This document shows positions 10,601 to 27,200 of a stretch of DNA of 64,000 bases, piece after piece. Under the pieces are notes generated by a model. The model made no database searches, had not been told where the DNA came from, and worked only from the letters and a program-made list of their open reading frames with translations. Every line of letters begins with the position of its first letter. Within the stretch, counting starts at the first letter, position 1. Position numbers and translations under genes: made by a program. This DNA is from Hemibagrus wyckioides (Eukaryota > Chordata > Actinopteri > Siluriformes > Bagridae): positions 34,103,401 to 34,167,400 of the forward strand of contig NC_080716.1 of NCBI RefSeq assembly GCF_019097595.1, read 5' to 3'.

Positions 10601-13600
10601 GTTAAGGTAACATTTTTGTTATGGTCTGTACTGTGAAGCATCTCAGTGTAATAAGTTCATTCTAATACACACTAACGTCAAACTATTGTCTAGTCTTATT
10701 CACTTATTTGGGTCAAATTTATCAAAGAATTATTCAAAAATTAACACTTCTCATTAGCCTTTTACACTGACACACACAGGGCAGTGACAGTTGTGGTTTA
10801 GCTTCTTTTTCTCTGTTCAGCAGTGAAGAAGGGGAGGAGGTGTGAAGCTGGATGTGTTAAAGCAATAACTGACTTCTCAAGATGAAAATATTTGCATGTT
10901 GCATGCATTCAATATGTTTATGACATCTTGTCCAGTTCTTCTTCTTTCGGCTTTTCCCTTCAGGGGTCGCCACAGCGAATCATCTCTCTCCACCTATCCC
11001 TATCTTCTGCATCCTCAACACTTGCACCCACTAGCTTTATATCCTCGTTTATTACATCCATATACCTCCTCTTTGAATTCCTCTTTGCCTCCTGCTTGGC
11101 ACTAGCAATTCCACTGCTGCCTCTCCTAGACACTTCCAGACCTCCACCTGGATGTCGTCAGGACCAACTGCCTTTCCACTTTTTATCCTCTTCAAAGCCT
11201 TCCTGACTTCATCCTTTCTAATCTTATCTACTTTCTGTTCCACAGAGTTCACCCCTTCTACTCTTTTTTCAATCTCATTGTACTCGTTCATCAGCTCTTA
11301 ATGTACTCCTTCCATCTCCTCTGTACACTCTCCTCACTTATGAGCACCTTTCCATCTCTATCCTTAATAACTCTAACTTGCTGCACATCCTTCCCATCTC
11401 GATCCCTCTGCCTAGCTAACCTGTACAAGTCCTTCTCTCCTTCTCTAGTGTCTAACCTAATGTACAACTCATCATACGCCTTCTGCTTGGCCTTAGACAC
11501 CTCCCTCTTCACTCTGCGCTGTAACTTGTATACCTGTCTATTCTCTTCCTCTGAATACTATCCTGAACTTCCTCATTCCACCACCAAGTCTCCTTATCTT
11601 CTTTCCTCCCTCCAGATGACACACCCAGCATCTTTCTTCCTGTCTCCCTGATCACTTCTGTAGTTTCCCAGTCATCTGGCAGCACTACCTGACCACCCAG
11701 AGCCTGCCTCAACTTCTGTCTAAATTCCTCACAACATTCCTCCTTTTTCAGCTTCCACCACTTGGTTTTCTTCTCTATCTCTATCTTTGACCTCTTCTTC
11801 TTACAGACCATCAAAGTCATCCTACACACCACCATCCTATGCTGTCTGGCTACACTCTCTCCCACTACCACTTTACAGTCACTAATCTCTTTCAGATTGC
11901 CTCTTCTACACAGTTGTTTATGACAAATTCTGAGGCTGCCACCTGCATCATGCAGTAAAAATCAAGATGCATTAGACCAGATGTCCAGTATTCAAATGGT
12001 CAGTTTGGGTGAGCCTGTGTCCACTTTGGGCTTGGATTCCTTTTCCTGTCTGACAGGAGTGATCTTCTGCTGTTGTAGTCAAATCGCCTCAAAGTTCCAT
12101 GTTTGTGCATTCTGAGATTCTTCTTAAAGAGGCTGTATGACATATGCTGCATTCAGGAGGCTGGGTGGAAGGCAAAAAAAGTGGTCTTTTATTCAGTGCA
12201 CTTTTGGGTAAAGGGCAGTGGAGGGATAGAAGGCACATTGAGGAGCAGAGGTGCTAGCATGCAGGCAAAAATAGAACTTGACCGCCCGAGCATGATAAGC
12301 CCCATGATATTCTCACTGTAGCTCCAACAGGAGAAGAAGCTCTTGCTGCCTGACTGGCTGCCTGTTTGGCTCTCTTCTGCCACCCTGTCCTGCAGCCTCG
12401 CTAACTCCTGCTTTCCTCAGTGAGGCTGTTGAAATTGTTCTGTTCTTTCAGCACTCATGCAGTAGAGAGGAGCATTTTTCTGCTGCTTGTGGGCAGCGGT
12501 GTGGGCACGGCCTTCACTATATAGAAAGGTTTAAACAAAACCATGTGAACATTAACTAAAAATTCAGAGAAAATGTCTTATAACCTACATTTCCATTTTT
12601 GTTACTATTATGGTCTGTACAGAGATGTTCACTATAATACACCTTAATACTAAACTAATGCACAGAACATTTTTTAAAAAAATGAATCACAAGCCATGAA
12701 TTACAAATGATCAGTAATTATTATTTCCATGTGAAAAATAAGAACAATATTTTTATGCAGAAACAAGCACTTCTCATTAGTCCTGTACACACAGTACACA
12801 CAGTGATAGTGTTAGAGGTTGTGTTAAAAAGAAATTGTAAAAAGAATATATTGGGGTGATCAGGTTTGCTCTGGAACACTAGTGATGTTCCTCACATGAG
12901 AAGATAGCACTGTTCTGTGATCCACTTCAGGAAACTTTTAATGCTGGTTATGGTTGCAGGAACTCTAGAGCTTATACTGGAGAATATACTTTATAACCTA
13001 CAGTAATATGTTTGTCACTATTATGGTCTGTACTGTGAAGCACCTCAGTGTGATAATGTCATTCTAATACACACTGTTGTTTAGTTTTATTCACTTATTT
13101 GGGTCAAATTTATCAAAGAATTCTGCAGAATAAACACTTCTAATTAGCCTTTTATACTGACACACACAGGGCAGTGACAGCTTTAGAGGCCAGAGATTGG
13201 CGGTTGTGGTTTAGCTTCTTTTTTGATCTGTTCAACAGTAAAGAAGGGAGGAGGTGTGAAGCTGGATGTGTTAAAACAATAACTGACTTCTCAAGCTGAA
13301 AATATTTGCTTGTTGCATGCATAAATATTGTTGATGACAAATTCTGAGTCTATCACCTGCATCATGCAGTAAAATTCAAGATGCATTAGACCAGATGTCC
13401 AGGTTTTAAAAGGACGGTTTGGGCAAGTCTTCTTTAGGCTTGTATTCCTTTTCTTGTCTGACAGGAGTGATCTTCTGCTGTTGTGGTCTATCTGCCTCAA
13501 AGTTCCAAGTTTTGAGCAATCTGAGATTCTGCTTAAAGACTGGCTGTTTGAGATATGCTGCATTCAGGAGGCTGGGTGGAGTGAAAAAAAGTCTTCTTTT

Positions 13601-15445
13601 ATTCAGTGCAGGGTAAAGGACAGTGGAGGGATGGAAGGTTAATGGAGGCGCAGAGGTGCTAGCATGCAGTGGTGAAACATGCTAAACGTGCAGAAGTTCC
13701 AAACATGCTGAGCCCCATGATATTCACCCGGAAGCTCAAGGAGGGTGAGGAGCTCTTGCCACTGCCTGATTGGCTCTCTCCTTACGCCCTGTCCTGCAGC
13801 CTCACTAACTAATTCACACTAATTCACACTAATACCAAACCATTGTCTAGTTTTATTTACTAATTTGAGACAAATTTATCAAAGAATTATGCAGAAATAA
13901 ACACTTCTCATTAACCTTATACTCTGACACACACAGGGCAGTGACAGTTTTAGAGGCCTGAGGACAGAAACAAGTTGGCAGTTGTGGTCTAGCTTCTTTT
14001 TTCTCTGTTCAGCAGTGAGGAAGGGGAGGAGGTGTGAAGCTGCATGTGTTAAAGCACTAACTGACTTTTCAAGATGAAAATATTTGCATGTTGCATGCAT
14101 TCAAGATTTTTATGATAAATTCAGAGCCTACCACCTGCATCATGCAGTAAAAATCCAGATGCATTAGACCAGATGTCGAGTTTTCAAATTGTCAGTTTGG
14201 GTGAGTCTGTGTCCACTCTGGGCTTGGATTCCTTTCCTTGTCTGACAGGATCCTTGGTGGAGATCATCAAGAGCACCAATTTGAGAGCGTCCTGAGCAGC
14301 TGCATCACTGCCTGGTTTGGGAACTGCATCGTCTTGGATCGCAAGACCCTTCAGCAGATAGTGAGGACAGCTGAAAAGATAATAAGAGTTTCTCTTCCCT
14401 CTATCACAGACATTTACACTGCACGCTGCATCTGCAAAGCTAACAGCATTGTGGCTGACCCCACACACCCCTCACACACACTCTTACACACCCCACACAC
14501 CCCTCACACACACTCTTACACACCCCACACACCCCTCACACACACTCTTACACACCCCTCACACACACTCTTCACCCTCCTGCCATCTGGAAAGAGGTAC
14601 CGGACCATTCGGACCCTCACAACCAGACTGTGTAACAGTTTCTTTCCTCAAGCCATCAGGGTCCTCAACACCCAGGACTGAACTGTTCTACACTCTCACA
14701 CACACACACCCAGGACTGAACTGTTCTACACTCTCTCTCACACACACACACCCAGGACTGAACTGTTCTACACTCTCACACACACACACCCAGGACTGAA
14801 CTGTTCTACACTCTCACACACACACACCCAGGACTGAACTGTTCTACACTCTCACACACACAAACCCAGGACTGAACTGTTCTACACTCTCTCACACACA
14901 CAAACCCAGGACTGAACTGTTCTACACTCTCTCACACACACACACTCAGGACTGAACTGTTCTACACTCTCACACACACACACACTTAGGACTGAACTGT
15001 TCTACACTCTCTCACACACACACACTCAGGACTGAACTGTTCTACACTCTCTCACACACACACTCAGGACTGAACTGTTCTACACTCTCTCACACACACA
15101 CACTTAGGACTGAACTGTTCTACACTCTCTCACACACACACTCAGGACTGAACTGTTCTACACTCTCTCACACACACACACTCAGGACTGAACTGTTCTA
15201 CACTCTCTCACACACACACACTCAGGACTGAACTGTTCTACACTCTCTCACACACACACACTCAGGACTGAACTGTTCTACACTCTCTCACACACACACC
15301 CAGGACTGAACTGTTCTACACTCTCTCTCACACACACACTCAGGACTGAACTGTTCTACACTCTCTCACACACACACACACACTCAGGACTGAACTGTTC
15401 TACACTCTCTCACACACACACCCAGGACTGAACTGTTCTACACTC

Positions 15446-15476
<31 letters not shown>

Positions 15477-15710
15477 GGACTGAACTGTTCTACACTCTCT
15501 CACACACACACACTTAGGACTGAACTGTTCTACACTCTCACACACACACACACACACTCAGGACTGAACTGTTCTACACTCTCTCACACACACACACTTA
15601 GGACTGAACTGTTCTACACTCTCACACACACACACACACACACACTCAGGACTGAACTGTTCTACACTCTCACACACACACACACACACTCAGGACTGAA
15701 CTGTTCTATA

Positions 15711-15753
<43 letters not shown>

Positions 15754-15898
15754 AGGACTGAACTGTTCTACACTCTCACACACACACACACACACACTTA
15801 GGACTGAACTGTTCTACACTCTCTCACACACACACACTTAGGACTGAACTGTTCTACACTCTCTCACACACACACACCCAGGACTGAACTGTTCTACA

Positions 15899-15951
<53 letters not shown>

Positions 15952-16151
15952 AGGACTGAACTGTTCTATACTCTCACACACACACACACACACACACTCA
16001 GGACTGAACTGTTCTACACTCTCTCACACACACACACACACACACTCAGGACTGAACTGTATACAACTCTCTGTCTCTCACACACATCACTCTCTTTCTT
16101 GACTGTGTGGATGCACACACACACACACACACACACTCAGGACTGAACTGT

Positions 16152-16193
<42 letters not shown>

Positions 16194-18789
16194 ATTTATA
16201 TTGTTCATTACTTATTGCACTACCTCCACCTGTCATCTGCTGCTATAGTTGTATTTATGTTTATTTCTATTTGCTGTTGTATTTTTGCACAATATTTTTT
16301 TTTACATCATTTCATTTTATCTTATTTTATTTCACTTACATTCCATTACACATGTTCTTTTCTTTCTTTTCGGCACGAAGTGTCCTGTGTTCTTTTGTGT
16401 TGTCTTTCTTGTATTTATTGTCTTTTGCACTGTCTTGTCTATGCTCTGTTTGCACCTAGCTGCACACTGTGCACTTTACGTGGCTAAGACAAACTTCTGT
16501 CCTAGCTCTGTGGTGTTTGTTGTTTTGTGTTGAACTCTTTGTTGTTGTATGTTTATGTAGCACCAGGTCCTGGAGAAATGTTGTTTCATTTCACTATGTA
16601 CTGCGTCAGCTATATGTGCTTGAAATAACAATAAAGCTTCTTGAATCTTGAATCTTGAGGGGTGATCTTCTGCTGTTGTGGTCTATCTGACTCAAAGTTC
16701 CATGTTTTGTACATTCTGAGATTCTGCTTAAAGAGTGGCTGTTTGAGATATGCTGCATGCAGGAGGCTGGGTGGAGTGCAAAAACAATGTTTTTTTATTC
16801 AGTGCACTTTTGGCCTAAGGGTAGTGGAGTGAACTTTCTGCCCTGCACCTGCTCCATGATACTCTCACTGAATCTCCAGGAGGCAGAGGAGCTCTTGCCC
16901 CTGCCTGTTTGTCTCTCTTCTGCTGCCCCGCCATGCAGCCTCACTAACTCTTTAATACCAAACTAATGCACAGCACATTTTCAAAAAAATAATCACAAAT
17001 CCTGATTTACTAAACATGACTAATTATTATCTCCATGTTAAAAATAAGGGCAATAATTGTGCAGAAACAAACACTTCTCATTAGTCCTGTCCACAGACAG
17101 AGCAGTGACACTCTTAGGGGCCTGAGAGCAGAGAGCAGTTTGAGGATTTGGTTTATTTTCTATTTTAATGCAGTGGTACAAATTCAGCTGTGAAGAAGTG
17201 GAGGAGGTGTGAAGATGGACGTGTGAAAGCAATCAATAACTTTTAACTTTTTAACTGTTGATAATGTGGATAAATTTAATACCACTGACATAACTGACAA
17301 TCCTTTAAAGTCATAACTTGTATATATAGGCATTGAGGATAAAATACACCATATGAATTATTATTCACCCATTCAGTTTACTGGTTCTTCCCTCTCGAGG
17401 ACCATGTGGAGGATCATGTGGAAATCCAGTGGAGGCTTGTGGTGCATTCCCATAAGTGCCAAAGATAAGGAGGCACTGTGTGAAATATATGGGGCTATGA
17501 GCTGCAGAGTGCTGACCCTGATGGACTGTTTATTATCGCCAGAGACTTCATATATTTCTCTTCTAATGAATGAGTATCATAAACCTAACCTAAACCTAAC
17601 CATAAACTGAAGCCTAACCCCACACTGTCTGTCTCTGTATGGAGGGGAACCACTGGTCAATTTCTCCCACTACGGAGTCTTTTGGTGATCCAGAACTCAC
17701 CTGTAAGTGAGAAAGGAAAAGGGGTCTGATATTATAAGCTAGAAGGTCAGTGATGAGTTGGGTCACTGTCCTCATTCACTGTTTTACCCAGGTGTATATT
17801 TGGTGCTGATATCCAGGTAGAAATGTCATCTGTCATTAGCTCCAACCTCACTTTCAAGTAAAGTTTCTAAGATGAATTAGGTGAATTAGGATTCCTTCAG
17901 TCCATTCTTCCCTCAGTGTCCATAACTCAAAGTTCTGTTGTCCACAGTTTACTCTTCATGTTGTCTGGTGTCCAACATACCTCCAGACCATCCCTAAAAC
18001 AAGATTCTTAACCTAAAACAACCTATAAATTGGTCCTCTGTCCTAATGGACTCTCTTAATTCTCTCTCTTTGTGATGTTACTGACTTTAGTTATTATAAT
18101 GGACTTTCCATAACCAGCCGCAAAATATCACCTACAGTGCAAAAACTGCAATAAGCCAATGGATAAAAATGACATTTTCACTAAACCTTTAAAACATAAC
18201 TACATATGTTACTAATCCTCTGTATGACCCAGTGGTCAATAATTTTGTAGCAGCAATTTTATGATTCATCATTAATCAGCATCAAACACTCAAACACACT
18301 TTTTCATATATCTGAACAAGCAGACTAATATTCCAAAATACAACAGAGCAAAACAAAGAAAATGGAAAATGATAATTAATTAATTAATAAATAAATAAAT
18401 AAATAAATAAATAGGGCTGATTGTCTGAAGTTTCGTATTAAAAATGAAATTTAAGTGCACATGAATTAAGACTTATAATTTAAAAAAAAATACTAAAAAA
18501 TTATTTGGCAATTATGCAAATTTAGTTAGCACATAAAAAAATTAATGAATAGAATTTTAATTGGCCCTAAAATAATAAAATAATGCTGGTTTTATTTGTA
18601 ATGATCAAGTGAATCTTAATCCACTGACTACAAGATGCATTACATTTAAGAAAGGCACCTGAGCTAGCCTCTATTTGTCTCCACATTCACACACATCTTC
18701 TAAAAAGAAAAAGAACAGCACCGTCTGCTGGGTCTCCTGTAGCATCACAGATCAGGAAATACAGAAGTCGATACACACACACACACACA

Positions 18790-18867
<78 letters not shown>

Positions 18868-21145
18868 CATATACAAGCCAGAAACACTCTGGCCATTCTA
18901 CTCAGACCTCTCTCAGCAGGGCATTTATCTTTTCTGCATTAGTTCATTAATTTTCTGTAATTAATGAACTAATGCATAACTATTATTTTTAACTTATTTT
19001 AAAATAATCACTAATCATTTTATTATTTACTAATTATCAATAATTATTATTTTCATATTAAATATAAGTGCAATAATTGTTTCTGGGAGCCGTTCTCTGG
19101 TGCAAATTCAGCTGTGAAGAAGCGAGGTGTGAAGATGGTGTGAAGAACTTCTATCTTTACTGGTCACTTTATTAGGAACACTTTACTGGAACACTATACT
19201 CTTACTATTACTGGGTATATTATACTATGACTATACTGTTATTGTACATTCTACCACATCCCAAAGGTTGTGATCAGATTCAGATCTGGTGACTGTAGAG
19301 GCCACTGAAATACACTGAACTCATTGTTTTCTTCATGGCATGAGTTTGCAAGGACTTTGTGCTTTGTTATATGGTGCAGTATAACGCTGGAGTTAGCTGT
19401 AAATTTTGTTCATAAATGGATCAAACTTCAAACAATGTCTGACTGGTATTAAGGGATGAAAAGTGTATCAAGAAAACATTCCTAGACCGCCACGAGCAGC
19501 CTGAACTGTTCACATGCAGGTTGGTGTCATGGATTCATGCTGTAGACACTAAATCCTGATCATCTACATCATGGTACAGAAATCATGATTCATCAGACCA
19601 GACATTCTGTTTCTAATCTTCAATTCTACAATTTCCATCAGCCACTTAGACAAGCTCATACTGAACCATTACTATCACAGTGCAGGTGTAAGATAAATAG
19701 ATAAGCCTGTAATTAACTGAGCGCTTAAGTACAGAAATGATGATATTAGTTAGAATTGCAGAATTTTCTCCTTCATGGTCCTGACTTTAGGTGGACAGGA
19801 GATAAACAGTAAAGTGGAACCACTAAATGAGAAAATGGACCAGAATCTCTTACTCCAACAAGAGAGTACAGACCTTTAATAACATCCAACTTATTAACAT
19901 ATTTATGTCATGTTCTGTTTCTGTTTCCTTTTTAGTGCTGATTTCACTTATACCAGTGGCCCAGGCTCAAGGTGATTTATATATAGTTTATCCTTTATAT
20001 TGTCTGGAGATTTGCAGTTAAGTTTGTAAATGCAGTTTATAAATGCAGTAAATTGTTTTATTGTCAAAAGATTTTATGCTGCTTAAATGTTAAATATAAA
20101 ACAGCACAAGTAGTACTAAATAAAATGCTCCATGATGCCCCTTATTTCTTAATATTAAGCAGGTTACACATATCAGTATCAACAAGTAACAAAAACATGT
20201 ACTCATACTCACTCTAAACATGATATTAGTAGTGTAGACTTGGGAATGACTTTATGTAAGGTTTATTAATAACAGAATGTTTTATAGGGAGTCCTAAAGC
20301 TGTGGTGTCCATAAAGCCTGATACACATGTGTTCATTGGAGAGATTGTTACTGTCAGATGTGACATACAGGGAGGAGGAGACACTCAGGGGACTTACAGC
20401 TGGAAGCTAATTAATAGTGAAGATGGAAGAGAGAGATTCTCCACAGACAACACAAAGCAGGTCGTCAAAATCCAGTCTGTTAAAGACAGTGGTACCTACA
20501 CCTGCAGTATAAAGGGGAGAGACTCTCAGAGCTCAGAGATCAGTGATGCTGTTACACTGACTGTATCAGGTGAGTGTGTGTGTTTTTATTTCTTATTTAA
20601 TATGTTAACATTATTTATTAGGATTCAGATTTTCCTAGAAGACATTGAAATTATAAGGTTTTATCTGAAAATTCAGTACTTTTGAGAGTTTTTGATGATC
20701 AGCATCATCCACATCAGTCTCTGTCTCATCACCTGAGGTAGAAATCCCTCACAGCATTTAAATACATGCCTCATTATCTTCTCTTCACTTGACTGATGTC
20801 TGTTTACACAAACACCACTGTGGAAATGATCCCTGATTCACTTCTGTTCTGTTGGCTATATTTCTATTAATGTATTTGAATTAAGTCATTTAAATATTTA
20901 ATAACTTGTAAAATTTTATAAAATGTATAAGCACTCCCCTGTTTTAATGATGATGTGATGCACAGGAGCATCCAGTTGTAGAAATTTCTAATGAATTTTT
21001 CTAGTCTGCTTCATATACATTCATTAACTAGCATAATAATAGAATTACTTACATTTTTTTAAAAAAAGCCAAAAGTCAGATAGAATAAACTTTCAAATAT
21101 CTGAACTGTCATGTGAAGTGATCCTCTAAACGGAGATAAATAATA

Positions 21146-21210
<65 letters not shown>

Positions 21211-24200
21211 CTCTCAACTGTGTGTCTCTTCTGTGTCTTTAAGGAGAATGAAAAAGTCCTCTGTCATGGTTTTACTATATGAATAATATTTTTGATCATT
21301 TTAATCATTTTTAGGGAATTGCAGATATGTTCAGATGGTGGTGAGAATACATAAAATAAAATCTAAAAAACACAAAACACTTCAATTCAATCATGAACTT
21401 TGTTCCATAGAAAATAAACTGACTACCAGCCGTGTAAGAAAACATACAACTGTAACATCTGGTATCAAATATTAAATATAAATGTTTGTTTTAGACACAA
21501 AGCATCTGTTAGACACAGTGAATCTACTGCTTATGTTGTAAAGTGAAAAGCAGCTCTGACTCCTTCATCATTTCATACCAACAGCAAAACCCAAAGCGAC
21601 TGTGAGAGTGAATCCTCAGAGCTCCGTCTACACTGGAGACACCGTCACTCTGAGCTGTGAGCTGCAGCAGGGGACTGGATGGGTGTTTGACTGGTACAAA
21701 AAAAATCAGAAACAGAATCTGAACAGTGAACAAGAAAACACATTTAAAGTGACAGTCGATAATGCAGGAGAAACAGAATACCAGTGTCGGGCATCTAGGC
21801 TGAACTTCGACGACTACGGTGACACTCGCTACTACTACACAGACCTCAGTGATCCGGTCAAGATTACTGTGAGCGGTATGTCATGATTTTTTCCTCATTT
21901 TGGCACGGAAGGGGTAAGAAAAAATATTGCTTAATTATTGCACTTCCTTTTTTTTCCAGAATGTTCAAGATTATCTTGAAATACATGTTCAAAAGTATTT
22001 AAACGTATTTCCATCGGCCAGCACAGCGCCGCTTTAAGTCGAACACACCTATACACACACTCACACACCACGTGACTAACATACACACCTATACACACAC
22101 TCACACACCACGTGACTAACATACACACCTATACACACACTCACACACCACGTGACTAACATACACACCTATACACACTCACACACCACGTGACTAACAT
22201 ACACACCTATACACACACTCACACACCACGTGACTAACATACACACCTATACACACTCACACACCACGTGACTAACATACACACCTATACACACACTCAC
22301 ACACCACGTGACTAACATACACACCTATACACACACTCACACACCACGTGACTAACATACACACCTATACACACACTCACACACCACGTGACTAACATAC
22401 ACACCTATACACACACTCACACACCACGTGACTAACATACACACCTATACACACACTCACACACCACGTGACTAACATACACACCTATACACACTCACAC
22501 ACCATGTGACTAACATACACACCTATACACACACACTCACACACCATGTGACTAACATACACACCTATACACACTCACACACCACGTGACTAACATACAC
22601 ACCTATACACACACTCACACACCACGTGACTAACATACACACCTATACACACTCACACACCACGTGACTAACATACACACCTATACACACACTCACACAC
22701 CACGTGACTAACATACACACCTATACACACACTCACACACCACGTGACTAACATACACACCTATACACACACTCACACACCACGTGACTAACATACACAC
22801 CTATACACACACTCACACACCATGTGACTAACATACACACCTATACACACACACTCACACACCACGTGACTAACATACACACCTATACACACACTCACAC
22901 ACCACGTGACTAACATACACACCTATACACACACTCACACACCACGTGACTAACATACACACCTATACACACTCACACACCACGTGACTAACATACACAC
23001 CTATACACACACTCACACACCACGTGACTAACATACACACCTATACACACTCACACACCACGTGACTAACATACACACCTATACACACACTCACACACCA
23101 CGTGACTAACATACACACCTATACACACACTCACACACCACGTGACTAACATACACACCTATACACACACTCACACACCACGTGACTAACATACACACCT
23201 ATACACACTCACACACCACGTGACTAACATACACACCTATACACACACTCACACACCATGTAACTAACATACACACCTATACACACACTCACACACCATG
23301 TGACTAACATACACACCTATACACACACTCACACACCACGTGACTAACATACACACCTATACACACACTCACACACCACGTGACTAACATACACACCTAT
23401 ACACACACTCACACACCACGTGACTAACATACACACCTATACACACACTCACACACCATGTGACTAACATACACACCTATACACACACTCACACACCACG
23501 TGACTAACACACACACCTATACACACACACACACCACGTGACTAACATACACACCTATACACACACTCACACACCATGTGACTAACATACACACCTATAC
23601 ACACTCACACACCACGTGACTAACATACACACCTATACACACACTCACACACCACGTGACTAACATACACACCTATACACACACTCACACACCACGTGAC
23701 TAACATACACACCTATACACACTCACACACCACGTGACTAACATACACACCTATACACACACTCACACACCATGTGACTAACATACACACCTATACACAC
23801 ACTCACACACCATGTGACTAACATACACACCTATACACACACTCACACACCACGTGACTAACATACACACCTATACACACTCACACACCACGTGACTAAC
23901 ATACACACCTATACACACACACTCACACACCATGTGACTAACATACACACCTATACACACACTCACACACCACGTGACTAACATACACACCTATACACAC
24001 ACACTCACACACCATGTGACTAACATACACACCTATACACACACACTCACACACCACGTGACTAACATACACACCTATACACACTCACACACCACGTGAC
24101 TAACATACACACCTATACACACTCACACACCACGTGACTAACATACACACCTATACACACACTCACACACCACGTGACTAACATACACACCTATACACAC

Positions 24201-27200
24201 ACTCACACACCACGTGACTAACATACACACCTATACACACACTCACACACCACGTGACTAACATACACACCTATACACACACTCACACACCATGTGACTA
24301 ACATACACACCTATACACACACTCACACACCATGTGACTAACATACACACCTATACACACTCACACACCATGTGACTAACATACACACCTATACACACAC
24401 TCACACACCACGTGACTAACATACACACCTATACACACTCACACACCATGTGACTAACATACACACCTATACACACTCACACACCAAGTGACTAACATAC
24501 ACACCTATACACACACACTCACACACCATGTAACTAACATACACACCTATACACACTCACACACCACGTGACTAACATACACACCTATACACACACTCAC
24601 ACACCACGTGACTAACATACACACCTATACACACACACTCACACACCATGTAACTAACATACACACCTATACACACACTCACACACCATGTGACTAACAT
24701 ACACACCTACACACACTCACACACCATGTGACTAACATACACACCTATACACACACACTCACACACCATGTGACTAACATACACACCTATACACACTCAC
24801 ACACCACGTGACTAACATACACACTTATACACACACTCACACACCACGTGACTAACATACACACCTATACACACTCACACACCATGTAACTAACATACAC
24901 ACTTATACACACACTCACACACCACGTGACTAACATACACACCTATACACACTCACACACCAAGTGACTAACATACACACCTATACACACACACTCACAC
25001 ACCATGTGACTAACATACACACCTATACACACACACTCACACACCATGTGACTAAAATACACACCTATACACACACTCACACACCACGTGACTAACATAC
25101 ACACCTATACACACACACACCACGTGACTAACATACACACCTATACACACTCACACACCATGTAACTAACATACACACTTATACACACACTCACACACCA
25201 CGTGACTAACATACACACCTATACACACACTCACACACCAAGTGACTAACATACACACCTATACACACACACTCACACACCATGTAACTAACATACACAC
25301 CTACACACACTCACACACCATGTAACTAACATACACACCTACACACACTCACACACCATGTGACTAACATACACACCTATACACACTCACACACCACGTG
25401 ACTAACATACACACCTATACACACTCACACACCATGTGACTAACATACACACCTATACACACACTCACACACCACGTGACTAACATACACACCTATACAC
25501 ACACACTCACACACCATGTGACTAACATACACACCTATACACACACTCACACACCACGTGACTAACATACACACCTATACACACACACTCACACACCATG
25601 TGACTAACATACACACCTATACACACACACTCACACACCATGTAACTAACATACACACCTATACACACACTCACACACCATGTAACTAACATACACACCT
25701 ATACACACACACTCACACACCATGTGACTAACATACACACCTATACACACACACTCACACACCATGTAACTAACATACACACCTATACACACTCACACAC
25801 CATGTAACTAACATACACACCTATACACACTCACACACCACGTGACTAACATACACACCTATACACACACACTCACACACCATGTAACTAACATACACAC
25901 CTATACACACACTCACACACCACGTGACTAACATACACACCTATACACACACACTCACACACCATGTAACTAACATACACACCTATACACACACTCACAC
26001 ACCACGTGACTAACATACACACCTATACACACACACTCACACACCATGTAACTAACATACACACCTATACACACTCACACACCATGTGACTAACATACAC
26101 ACCTATACACACACTCACACACCATGTGACTAACATACACACCTATACACACACTCACACACCACGTGACTAACATACACACCTATACACACTCACACAC
26201 CATGTAACTAACATACACACCTATACACACACTCACACACCATGTAACTAACATACACACCTATACACACTCACACACCATGTAACTAACATACACACCT
26301 ATACACACACTCACACACCACGTGACTAACATACACACCTATACACACACACTCACACACCATGTGACTAACATACACACCTATACACACACTCACACAC
26401 CATGTGACTAACATACACACCTATACACACACTCACACACCACGTGACTAACATACACACCTATACACACACACTCACACACCATGTAACTAACATACAC
26501 ACCTATACACACTCACACACCATGTAACTAACATACACACCTATACACACACACTCACACACCATGTAACTAACATACACACCTATACACACTCACACAC
26601 CATGTGACTAACATACACACCTATACACACACACTCACACACCATGTAACTAACATACACACCTATACACACTCACACACCATGTAACTAACATACACAC
26701 CTATACACACTCACACACCATGTAACTAACATACACACCTATACACACACACTCACACACCACGTGACTAACATACACACCTATACACACTCACACACCA
26801 TGTAACTAACATACACACCTATACACACTCACACACCATGTAACTAACATACACACCTATACACACTCACACACCAAGTGACTAACATACACACCTATAC
26901 ACACACACTCACACACCACGTGACTAACATACACACCTATACACACTCACACACCACGTGACTAACATACACACCTACACACACTCACACACCATGTGAC
27001 TAACATACACACCTATACACACACACACAGCATGTGACTAACATACACACCTATACACACTCACACACCAAGTGACTAACATACACACCTACACACACTC
27101 ACACACCATGTGACTAACATACACACCTATACACACACTCACACACCATGTGACTAACATACACACCTATACACACACACTCACACACCATGTGACTAAC

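Larger units (their letters stand above)
14251..16662 (+). mobile_element. L2-type LINE, 5'-truncated, with expanded repeats
   Basis: Translation of 14268-14670 gives the C-terminal end of an L2 reverse transcriptase polyprotein: ..[10 protein letters not shown].., ..[18 protein letters not shown].., ..[15 protein letters not shown].., ..[12 protein letters not shown]... The 3' end at 16550-16662 is the family's GTAGCACCAGGTCC...AACAATAAAGCTTC terminus followed by GAATCTT repeats, the normal L2 tail. Host sequence on the two sides is continuous (TGTCTGACAGG / GGTGATCTTCTGC), fixing the borders. Two tandem expansions inside it (14462-14573 and 14685-16190) account for most of its length. Confidence 0.75.
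7635..19935 (+). repeat. Intron 1 built from reiterated ~1-kb blocks
   Basis: The 12.3-kb intron repeats a diverged block several times. Landmarks are AATACACACTAA.. near 7950, 10665, 12635 and 13065; AACACTTCTCATTAG with a downstream CACACAGGGCAGTGACAG or similar near 8060, 10750, 12770, 13130, 13900 and 17070; GGAGGAGGTGTGAAG near 8180, 10830, 13250, 14030 and 17200; and the decayed Tc1 segment beginning ACCTGCATCATGCAGTAAAA. The same block occurs once or twice in intron 1 of the second gene (58700-59850), so the unit predates the gene duplication and expanded mainly here. Confidence 0.65.

Noticed and set aside
16107..16533. Overlapping hydrophobic open frames after the CA array
   Set aside because: They lie in the LINE 3' UTR and its T-rich stretches; hydrophobicity comes from TTT/TTC codons.
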